Part shown: positions 57,396-64,000 of the stretch, one piece after another | Position numbering within the stretch: the stretch's first letter is position 1 | Layout of the letters: each line of letters begins with the position of its first letter | Notes under the pieces: model-generated | Seen by the model: the letters and a program-made list of their open reading frames with translations, nothing else | Told to the model about the DNA's origin: nothing | Databases searched by the model: none | DNA from: Pseudoduganella violacea | GTDB taxonomy: Bacteria > Pseudomonadota > Gammaproteobacteria > Burkholderiales > Burkholderiaceae_D | Direction: 5' to 3' | Assembly: GCF_014191875.1 (NCBI RefSeq) | Contig: NZ_JACHXD010000006.1 | Coordinates: 208,955-272,954 of the forward strand | Length of the DNA: 64,000 nt | Made by a program: the position numbers and the translations under genes

Positions 57396-59627
57396 ATGAC
57401 TTTCGGCAATAACATACTTGCTAGCATGATCGCGCTGGGTTTGGCGTCGATCGCGGTTCCCAGTCATGCGGACTGGGCCTTGTCGGCCGATCCGATCGCG
57501 GTCAAGCCGCGCCCGGAGCAAATGCAGGTGCAGCCGCAGAACCCGCCGGCCTTCACCTGGTCGCGCCATCCGCTCAAGCCGGCCAGTTACACGGTGGAAG
57601 TGAAGTCGGGCAGCGCGGTGGTGGCCACCTACACCACGAAACGCAATTTCTACCTCCCTGCCAAGGCGTTCGCTGCGGGCACCTATACCTGGCGTGTGAC
57701 GCCCTCGACGGTGGAAGCCTGGTCGACCCCGCGTACCTTTGTGATCGACTCGACGTCCAAGGTCTTCGAAGTGCCGGAATCGGAAGTGCTGCGGACCAAT
57801 GCCATCAAGCACCCGCGGCCGCGCATCCTGCCCAAGGAGTTCATGCCCGTCGCGCAATGGTCGGCGGCCATGAAAACCGACCGCGGCGCGGCGCTGACCC
57901 GGTTGACCAATGAAGTCACGGGCCGGATCACCTCGTTGGTGCCGATCCGCGATACGGACTGGGTGATGTTTACCACCACCACCGCGTCGGCGGCGCGCTC
58001 GGCGCAGGATACCGATATCCGTACCAAGATCGGCTTGGCGGCGCGCCAAGCGGAGGCCGCGGCCCTGTTGTTCCGCCTGACCGGCGATGTCAAATTCCTC
58101 AACGAAGCGCTGTTGCGCGGCGACCAGCTGGCGGCCCTGAATCCCTACGGCACCACCAGCTACAGCAACCAGGACCAGGCCACGCGCCAGATCGCGTTCT
58201 CGCTGGCCAAGTCGGTGGATTTGATTTACGACAAGCTCGACGCCACGCGGCGGGCCGCCTGGCTGAAAGCCATCGAGCAGCGCGTGGCCGTGATTTATGC
58301 CGACCTGGCCGGTGGTGATGGCCGGATGGACCAGTACCCCTTCGATTCGCATGGCGGCAGTAATCTGGGCTATGTGTCCGTGATCGCCGCGCTGCTGGTC
58401 AACGAAATTCCGGCAGCCCAGACCTGGTTTGATTTCGCCGTGCGCGCCTTCATCCATTCGACCTCGGTCTGGAGCGGCCCGGAAGGTGGCTTCTCTCAGG
58501 GCACGGCCTACGGCACGTATACGGCCGACATCTTGCTGCAGCAATGGCAGCCGCTGGGCGAGGCGTTGGGCTTGAACCTGTTCAATAAACCCTGGGCCAT
58601 CGGCTTCACCAATTACATGATGCACTTCCTGCCGCCAGGCAGTCCGGGCAATGTGTTTGGCGACGAGCGCGAGATCATTCCGAACTGGGGCTTGACCAAG
58701 GCCTTCGCCTCGCGCTACACCACGCCGACGGCCGCCTGGTACGCGAAGAACCAGCTGGGCGATGAAAACGACCTGACCTTGCTGACGGCCCGCTATCCTT
58801 TGCCGGTGCAGACCGTGACGACGGCCGTGCCGCCGGCCAATGCCGCGCTGTACCCGAGCATCGGCTGGGTCGCCATGCACAGCAGCATGGCCGACCGCGC
58901 CCGCACCTCGCTGTACTTCAAGTCCAGTCCCTATGGTTCCTACAACCATAGCCACAGCGACCAGAATTCCATTGTTCTGAACAGTGGCGGGCGCCGTCTG
59001 CTGATGGAAGCGGGTTATCAGGACTACTATATGTCGCCGCTGGTGACCAGCTGGTATCGCCAGACCAAGGCCCATAACGCCATCACCTATGACGGCGGCG
59101 TCGGCCAGTTCACTCAGGGCACGGGCGAAAACCTTGGTTACAACGGGCGCATCACGGCCTTCAGCACGAGCGCCGCGCTCGACTACGCGGAAGGCGACGC
59201 CACCCCGGCCTATGCCGGCAGCCTGAGTGCGGCCATCCGCAAAGTCTGGTATTTGCGCGGCCAGGATGCGGTGGTTGTGTTGGACAAGATCAGTTCGCCG
59301 GCCGCGCATAAATTTGAATGGAATATGCACGCCGCCGGCCCGATCAAAACCGAGGCGCCCGCTAAAGTCGCCATCACCAATGTGGACCGCTCGGTCTGCC
59401 TGACGGATCTGAGCAGCGGCTCGGTCTTCGAAACGCGCAGCGGCCCGCCGCCGAAGGCTGGCATGGTCGAAAACCATGGTGCTTATGTCAAGACGGCGGC
59501 GGCCACCAGCGCCGAATTCCTGGTCGTGCTCGACGTCGGTTGCAAGCGCCCGGCGGTCACGCTGACCAACACGGCCTCGGGCCGCACGCTGACCATCGGC
59601 ACCCAGACGCTGAACCTGCCCAAATAA
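57396..59627 (+). CDS. Secreted heparinase II/III-like polysaccharide lyase in the eps locus
   Basis: 743 residues with a signal peptide (ending PSHAD). An N-terminal fibronectin-like domain (about 25-110: NPPAFTWSRHPLKPASYTVEVKSG) precedes the alpha/alpha toroid (about 130-460) and a heparinase II/III beta domain with SYNHSHSDQNSIVLNSGGRRLLMEAGYQ and KAHNAITYDGG. Such lyases in EPS loci probably trim or release the polymer. It has its own 269-bp leader, which may hold a promoter, and a strong terminator after it, so it forms a single-gene unit. Confidence 0.88.
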   Translation: MTFGNNILASMIALGLASIAVPSHADWALSADPIAVKPRPEQMQVQPQNPPAFTWSRHPLKPASYTVEVKSGSAVVATYTTKRNFYLPAKAFAAGTYTWRVTPSTVEAWSTPRTFVIDSTSKVFEVPESEVLRTNAIKHPRPRILPKEFMPVAQWSAAMKTDRGAALTRLTNEVTGRITSLVPIRDTDWVMFTTTTASAARSAQDTDIRTKIGLAARQAEAAALLFRLTGDVKFLNEALLRGDQLAALNPYGTTSYSNQDQATRQIAFSLAKSVDLIYDKLDATRRAAWLKAIEQRVAVIYADLAGGDGRMDQYPFDSHGGSNLGYVSVIAALLVNEIPAAQTWFDFAVRAFIHSTSVWSGPEGGFSQGTAYGTYTADILLQQWQPLGEALGLNLFNKPWAIGFTNYMMHFLPPGSPGNVFGDEREIIPNWGLTKAFASRYTTPTAAWYAKNQLGDENDLTLLTARYPLPVQTVTTAVPPANAALYPSIGWVAMHSSMADRARTSLYFKSSPYGSYNHSHSDQNSIVLNSGGRRLLMEAGYQDYYMSPLVTSWYRQTKAHNAITYDGGVGQFTQGTGENLGYNGRITAFSTSAALDYAEGDATPAYAGSLSAAIRKVWYLRGQDAVVVLDKISSPAAHKFEWNMHAAGPIKTEAPAKVAITNVDRSVCLTDLSSGSVFETRSGPPPKAGMVENHGAYVKTAAATSAEFLVVLDVGCKRPAVTLTNTASGRTLTIGTQTLNLPK

Positions 59628-59644
59628 GCCGGGGAGGGCGGATG

Positions 59645-59678
59645 AAAAACGGTTGCGTTAAAGCAACCGTTTTTTTTT
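59645..59678 (+). terminator. Rho-independent terminator after the second lyase gene
   Basis: Stem ACGGTTGC / GCAACCGT with a GTTAAA-type loop, preceded by A5 and followed by nine T. It lies 17 bp behind the lyase stop and should insulate the next unit. Confidence 0.93.
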
Positions 59679-59826
59679 GCGCGGCGCAGCAGCGGCAGCC
59701 CATCCGCACGATAGAACTGCGGCGCTGAGCGTGGCCGGTTTTCGTTTACAATCTCCTGGACAAGATTGCAAAAGTGGCAAATTGCTGCCGCCACAATTGT
59801 ATTTTTGTTGACATTGTGTTATTGTT

Positions 59827-59842
59827 TGGCACTGCCTGTGCC
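59827..59842 (+). promoter_or_regulatory. Candidate sigma-54 promoter before the CapK-like gene
   Basis: TGGCACTGCCTGTGCC has GG and GC separated by exactly 10 bp, the -24/-12 geometry, and matches TGGCAC in full at -24 (GTGC instead of TTGC at -12). It ends 40 bp before ATG 59883. PEP-CTERM/EPS loci are often sigma-54 controlled in related genomes. Confidence 0.45.
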
Positions 59843-59882
59843 GGTGGTTCCGAGCGCCCCCTGATTCTTCCACGAGTTTCCG

Positions 59883-61226
59883 ATGTTAGCTTCCCTGCGA
59901 AAAGAAGTGCTGTATGGTGGACGCGCCTTGTTGCGCGACAATTATTTGAGCCGGCGCCTGATGTGGCGCCTGGTGGGCCAGGAACGCCTCGCCCCCGAGG
60001 CTTTGCAAGACTTGCAGCATCGGCTTTTGCGGCGCAGCATGCAAGCGGCCGTCGCGGCCTTGCCCTACTACCGCCATATCCGCAGCGATTTCAGCGCGGC
60101 GGAAGCGCCGCAAGCCTTGCGCGAACTGTTTCCCGTGATCGACAAGCCGACCTTGCTGCAGCAACCCGCTGCCCTTTACCCGCACGGCGGGCGCAAGCGG
60201 GTGTGGGAAGCCTGGGGCAAGACCAGCGGCACCACGGGCTCGCCGCTGACCATTATCCGCAGCATGGCCTCGGTGCAGATGGAGCAAGCCTTTATCAAGC
60301 GCCACTGGACCTGGGGCGGCTTTCACGACGGCATGCGGCGCGCCAGCCTGCGCGGCGATCTGGTGGCCGCGCCCGAACGGCGCCAGCCGCCGTTTTGGTT
60401 TTACAACCGCTATAACCAGCAACTGCTGCTCTCGTCGCGCCACTTGAACGAGGCTTGCGTCGATGCCATCATCGACGAGCTCGAGCGCTTTGCGCCGGCC
60501 ATGCTGCAAGCCTATCCGTCGACCGCTTACACGCTCGCGCAATTCCTGCAGCGGCGCGGCCGCCGGCTGCGCATTCCGGTGCTGTTCAGCGCCTCGGAAC
60601 CGCTGTATCCGCACCAGCAGGAGCTGATCGAGCAGTGGCTGGCGCCGAAAATCATGGACATGTATGGCATGGCCGAGCGGGTGGCATTCGCCACCCAGTG
60701 CGAACACGGGGAAACCCATATCAATCCCGATTATTCATATGTGGAAATCCTGGACGAGCAGGGCCGGCCGACCGAGGACTACGGCCACATCGTCGGCACC
60801 ACCTTCCATAATCTGAGCCAGCCGCTGCTGCGTTACCGGCTCAGCGACCGCAGCCGCTGGAAGCCGGGGCAGTGCCGCTGCGGCCGGCCTTTCCCCATGA
60901 TCGAATCCGTCACCGGCAAGCTGGAAGACGCCATTACCGGCGGCGATGGCGCGTTTGTCAGCCCCTCGGTGCTGACCTTCGCGTTCAAGGGCGTGCAGCA
61001 TATCCGCAAATCCCAGGTGGCGCAGACGGCGCCGGGCCAGTGGGAAATCCGGCTGGTGCCCGATGCCGGTTTCAGCGCGGCCGACAGCGAACTGCTGTTG
61101 CGCAATATCCGCGAGCTGGTCGACGCCACCGTCCAGGCCCGCGTCGTCCTGCGCGACGAGCTGCCCAATACCGCGGCCGGCAAATTCCGCTGGGTCGTCA
61201 ATGAAAGCCCGCGCAGCTCTTTTTAA
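59883..61226 (+). CDS. PaaK/CapK-like adenylate-forming protein
   Basis: 447 residues. The motif GKTSGTTGSPLTI (about 115-127) and later MYGMAERVAFATQCEHGETHINPDYSYVEIL and LLRYRLSDRS place it in the phenylacetate-CoA ligase (PaaK)/CapK group. These proteins are common in capsule and EPS loci, where their substrate is unknown. The CoA- or acyl-transfer function is therefore only inferred. It starts a new transcription unit with the acetyltransferase and glycosyltransferase genes behind it. Confidence 0.88.
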   Translation: MLASLRKEVLYGGRALLRDNYLSRRLMWRLVGQERLAPEALQDLQHRLLRRSMQAAVAALPYYRHIRSDFSAAEAPQALRELFPVIDKPTLLQQPAALYPHGGRKRVWEAWGKTSGTTGSPLTIIRSMASVQMEQAFIKRHWTWGGFHDGMRRASLRGDLVAAPERRQPPFWFYNRYNQQLLLSSRHLNEACVDAIIDELERFAPAMLQAYPSTAYTLAQFLQRRGRRLRIPVLFSASEPLYPHQQELIEQWLAPKIMDMYGMAERVAFATQCEHGETHINPDYSYVEILDEQGRPTEDYGHIVGTTFHNLSQPLLRYRLSDRSRWKPGQCRCGRPFPMIESVTGKLEDAITGGDGAFVSPSVLTFAFKGVQHIRKSQVAQTAPGQWEIRLVPDAGFSAADSELLLRNIRELVDATVQARVVLRDELPNTAAGKFRWVVNESPRSSF

Positions 61227-61237
61227 GTGAGACCATT

Positions 61238-61846
61238 ATGTTATTTCGAATTGCCGTTGCAGCTTTCGGTTCCGACTGGAAGCTGAAGCGTTTATGCGCC
61301 GAATGCCGTACTCCCTGGCTGCGGCGGGTGTTGATCAAGCTGTATGGCCTGTACCAGTATGAGAACGGCAGTTCGATTGCCTGGGATTCTCAGTTTGCTG
61401 GCGAACCGTGCTTTCCGCATGGACCCAAAAGCATTTTCGTTTCAGGTGGCGCCAAGATCGGCCGCAATTGTGTGATCTTCCAGCAGGTGACGATCGGTTC
61501 AAATACCTTGCCCGGCTCCAAAGGCATGGGCGCGCCGACGATCGGAGACAATTGCTATATCGGCGCAGGCGCCAAGATCGTCGGCGCCGTGCGCGTCGGC
61601 CACAATGTGCGCATCGCGGCCAATGCCGTGGTGTACGAGGATGTGCCCGACAACAGCGTGGTGCTATCGGGCGAGCAGCGTACCGTGACACGCGCGGCAC
61701 CGCTGGACAACCGCTTTTACAGTTTCCGCGGCCGCTGGATGTTCTTCAGTGATGGCGCCTGGACGCCTGTGGTCGATGCCGCGGTGCTGGCTGGCTTGAG
61801 TGGGGGACAGTTGCGCTCGCCCGCCCAGCAGGAGTCCCAGCCATGA
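61238..61846 (+). CDS. Hexapeptide-repeat (serine acetyltransferase-like) acyltransferase
   Basis: 202 residues. The left-handed beta-helix repeats are visible in IFVSGGAKIGRNCVIFQQVTIGSN and PTIGDNCYIGAGAKIVGAVRVGHNVRIAANAVVYEDVPDNSVV (about 65-145). It resembles CysE-type acetyltransferases but its position suggests O-acetylation of the polysaccharide or its precursors. Its stop overlaps the next ATG (ATGA). Confidence 0.88.
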   Translation: MLFRIAVAAFGSDWKLKRLCAECRTPWLRRVLIKLYGLYQYENGSSIAWDSQFAGEPCFPHGPKSIFVSGGAKIGRNCVIFQQVTIGSNTLPGSKGMGAPTIGDNCYIGAGAKIVGAVRVGHNVRIAANAVVYEDVPDNSVVLSGEQRTVTRAAPLDNRFYSFRGRWMFFSDGAWTPVVDAAVLAGLSGGQLRSPAQQESQP

Positions 61847-62913
61847 AGAAAATCCTCATGCTCGGCACCGGCCTGCAGACCATGGGCGGCGTGGCCGCCG
61901 TGATCCGGGTGTATGCCGAGGCCGGCTTGCTCAGCCGCTTTGATATCGCCTATCTGGGCACCCACCGCGACGGCGGCAAGGGCGCCAAGCTGGGGGCCAT
62001 GCTGGGCGCCTACGCGCGTTTCGTCGGCATGCTGTGCCGCGGGCAGCTGGGCCTGATCCATGTGCATGTGGCCTCGCGCGCCAGCTTTTGGCGCAAGTCC
62101 TTCTTTTTCCTGCTGGCCTTCCTGTTCCGGATTCCCGCCATCCTGCATTTGCATGGCGGCGAATTCGCGCTGTTTTATGGCCGCGAGTGCGGCCCGGTGC
62201 GGCAGGCGCTGATCCGCTTCATTTACAACCGCGCCAGCCGGGTGATCGTGCTGTCCGAGGCGTGGCAGCAATGGGTGCGCGGCATCAGCCGCAATCCGCA
62301 CGTGACGGTGATCCATAATCCGGTTGTCATGCCGGCGTCCATGGTGCCGTGGGCGGCGCGCCGCGCCGGCACGGTGCTGGCTTTGGGGCGCCTGTGCAAA
62401 GGTAAGGGCAGCTACGATTTGCTCGAGGCGGCGGCGCAACTGGTCGCGGCGCAGCCAGACTTGCAGCTGCGCCTGGGCGGCGATGGCGAATTGCCGGCCG
62501 TCGCGGCCCGGGCGGCGCAACTGGGGCTGGCCGAGCATCTGCGCTTGCTGGGCTGGGTCAGTGGCGTGGATAAGCAAGCGCAGCTGGAACAAGCCAGCGT
62601 CTTCACGCTGCCGTCCTATAACGAAGGCTTGCCGATGAGCGTGCTGGAAGCCATGGCGGCCGGCCTGCCCGTGGTCACCACGCCCGTCGGCGGCATTCCG
62701 GATGCCGTGACCGATGGCGTGGAGGGCTTCCTGGTTCCGCCCGGCGATGTCGCGGCGCTGGCCATGCGCCTGCAACAGTTGCTAAACGATACGCAGTTGG
62801 CGCAGCGCATGGGCGAGGCGGGGCGGCGCAAGGTCGCCACGATGTTTGCGACGCAGGCCGTGCTGCCGCAGCTGGAAAAAATGTACACCGAATTGGGATT
62901 CGCACCGAAATGA
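61843..62913 (+). CDS. GT4-family glycosyltransferase
   Basis: 356 residues with the GT-B fold. The N-terminal domain begins KKILMLGTGLQTMGGVAAVIRVYAEAGL; the C-terminal donor domain has GRLCKGKGSYDLLEAAAQL and the EX7E-type motif SYNEGLPMSVLEAMAAGLPVVTTPVGGIPDAV (about 260-290). It adds a sugar by a retaining mechanism. It overlaps both neighbours by 4 bp, so it is in the same operon. Confidence 0.94.
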   Translation: MKKILMLGTGLQTMGGVAAVIRVYAEAGLLSRFDIAYLGTHRDGGKGAKLGAMLGAYARFVGMLCRGQLGLIHVHVASRASFWRKSFFFLLAFLFRIPAILHLHGGEFALFYGRECGPVRQALIRFIYNRASRVIVLSEAWQQWVRGISRNPHVTVIHNPVVMPASMVPWAARRAGTVLALGRLCKGKGSYDLLEAAAQLVAAQPDLQLRLGGDGELPAVAARAAQLGLAEHLRLLGWVSGVDKQAQLEQASVFTLPSYNEGLPMSVLEAMAAGLPVVTTPVGGIPDAVTDGVEGFLVPPGDVAALAMRLQQLLNDTQLAQRMGEAGRRKVATMFATQAVLPQLEKMYTELGFAPK

Positions 62914-64000
62914 CCTCCTTAGCGTGGAAGCTCAACCGCCTGAAACTGATGGGCGCGCCCGAAATCGCCTGGCGCGTGCAGCAACTGCTGCAAAAGAAGG
63001 CCAGTAAATTCGGCCTGGGTCTGGCGGCCCGGGCGCCGGCGCCGGACCTGGGCCGCCTGGGGGCGGCCTTTGTCGGCGATGCCGCCGCCGGCGTCGATCA
63101 AGCCACCGTTTGTGCCGCCGCCGACGCCATCCTGGCCGGGCGCTGGAATGTGTTCGCCCTGCGCGGCTTGCCGCTGGGCTTCCCGCCGCAATGGAACCGC
63201 GATCCCAAGACCGGCACCACGGCGCCCATGCAGTTGGGCAAGCTGATCGACTACCGCAGCGAGCGCGTGGTGGGCGATATCAAGTATCTGTGGGAGCCGA
63301 GCCGCCACCTGGAACTGGTGACGCTGGCCCTGGCCTGGCGCCTGAGCGGGGAGCGCCGTTATGCGGAGGGCGCGCGCGAGCTGTTACAATCCTGGCTTGC
63401 GCAATGCCCGTATCCGCAAGGCGTGCACTGGACCAGCTCGCTGGAACTGGCGGTGCGGCTTTTGAACTGGGCCTTTGCCTGGCAACTGCTGGGCGGCAAG
63501 ACGTCCTTCCTGTTCGAAGGGGAGGGCGGCCAGCGCTTCCTGCGCCAGTGGCTGGACAATGTCTACCAGCACTGCCACTTCATCCGCGGCTATTTCTCGC
63601 GCCATTCCTCGGCCAACAACCATTTGTTCGGCGAATACATGGGCCTGTTCGTGGCGGCCGTCAACTGGCCGTGCTGGCCGGAGGCGGCGCGCTGGCAAGC
63701 CCTGGCCCAGCGCGGCCTGGAAGAAGAAGCGCTGAAACAAAACACGGAAGATGGGGTCAATAAGGAGCAGGCCATCTATTACCAGCACGAGGTGATGGAC
63801 ATGATGCTGCTGTGCCAGCGCATCGGCGCGGCCAATGGCGTCGGCTTCAGCCAGGCCTACCGCCAGCGCCTAGAGCGCCTGGCCGAGTTCGTGGCGGCCC
63901 TGATGGATGCTGGCGGCCATGTGCCGATGACGGGCGACGCCGACGATGCCCAGATGGTGCGCCTGGGCTACGAGCCGGGCTGGTGTCCTTACCGCTCGCT
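62910..64000 (+). CDS. Heparinase II/III family protein, N-terminal part (right edge)
   Basis: The frame opens at ATG 62910, overlapping the previous stop, and is still open at the window end (363 residues seen). There is no signal peptide. MTSLAWKLNRLKLMGAPEIAWRVQQLLQKK followed by GDIKYLWEPSRHLELVTLALAWRLSGERRYAEGARELLQSWLAQCPYPQGVHWTSSLELAVRLLNWAFA and SANNHLFGEYMGLFVAA is the heparinase II/III N-terminal toroid of the type common in EPS loci. The catalytic His region of the C-terminal domain is outside the window. Without a signal it may act inside the cell or on membrane-bound precursors. Confidence 0.87.
   Translation, partial: MTSLAWKLNRLKLMGAPEIAWRVQQLLQKKASKFGLGLAARAPAPDLGRLGAAFVGDAAAGVDQATVCAAADAILAGRWNVFALRGLPLGFPPQWNRDPKTGTTAPMQLGKLIDYRSERVVGDIKYLWEPSRHLELVTLALAWRLSGERRYAEGARELLQSWLAQCPYPQGVHWTSSLELAVRLLNWAFAWQLLGGKTSFLFEGEGGQRFLRQWLDNVYQHCHFIRGYFSRHSSANNHLFGEYMGLFVAAVNWPCWPEAARWQALAQRGLEEEALKQNTEDGVNKEQAIYYQHEVMDMMLLCQRIGAANGVGFSQAYRQRLERLAEFVAALMDAGGHVPMTGDADDAQMVRLGYEPGWCPYRS

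Overview
The window is a GC-rich chromosomal segment of a betaproteobacterium, most likely an Oxalobacteraceae member (Massilia, Duganella or Janthinobacterium type). The evidence is the block sodB, xseA, exbB, exbD, lpxK, Trm112-like gene, kdsB, adk, an exosortase-B type eps locus, a PEP-CTERM protein and strong third-position GC bias. No phage, transposase or CRISPR array is visible. Genus assignment is inference.

Layout. 1-3.5 kb: the end of an unknown gene and a large secreted heparinase II/III-type lyase with an inserted sandwich-like segment. 3.5-4.1 kb: iron superoxide dismutase. 4.2-13.5 kb: a glycoside uptake and hydrolysis locus (LacI regulator, binding protein, two permeases, GH1 beta-glucosidase, ATPase, TonB-dependent receptor) with two matching 16-bp operators. 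13.5-19.9 kb: xseA, a 1.1 kb non-coding AT-rich interval, then the envelope and housekeeping operon exbB to adk. 20-32.3 kb: proton-pumping pyrophosphatase, a Lys/Ala-rich secreted protein, a short-chain dehydrogenase behind a palindromic operator, gamma-glutamyltransferase, a patatin, a giant propeller-type hybrid kinase and a response regulator. 32.3-40.2 kb: an operon that looks like the aerobic 2-aminobenzoyl-CoA (anthranilate) pathway. 40.2-43.1 kb: a PEP-CTERM protein, tRNA-Arg(CCT) and the ABC-F ATPase Uup. 43.2-64 kb: an exopolysaccharide/exosortase B locus (CAAX protease-like protein, EpsL, priming transferase, EpsD-E-F-G, XrtB, EpsI, polymerase, glycosyltransferases, flippase, two heparinase-type lyases, CapK-like ligase, acetyltransferase), continuing past the right edge.

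The most unusual structure is the xseA-exbB interval. It holds six same-orientation, non-coding 67-bp modules (15041-15862). In each module a TAAATCAA-like element lies exactly 44 bp before a DnaA-box-like 9-mer (TTGTCCACA, TTATCCACA or ATATCCACA), which is followed after exactly 5 bp by an inverted partner of the type TGTGCAGAA. Internal geometry is rigid while the distance between modules varies from 129 to 181 bp. This suggests a protein-binding array, possibly a DnaA-titrating or replication-control site, rather than an RNA or a CRISPR.

The carbohydrate locus lies between sodB and xseA, which I recall as neighbours in many Burkholderiales, so it may be an insertion into a conserved block. 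The eps locus shows standard exosortase-B organisation, but its EpsG has lost the Walker A lysine. The Rid-family protein of the anthranilate-type operon lacks the arginine of archetypal RidA.
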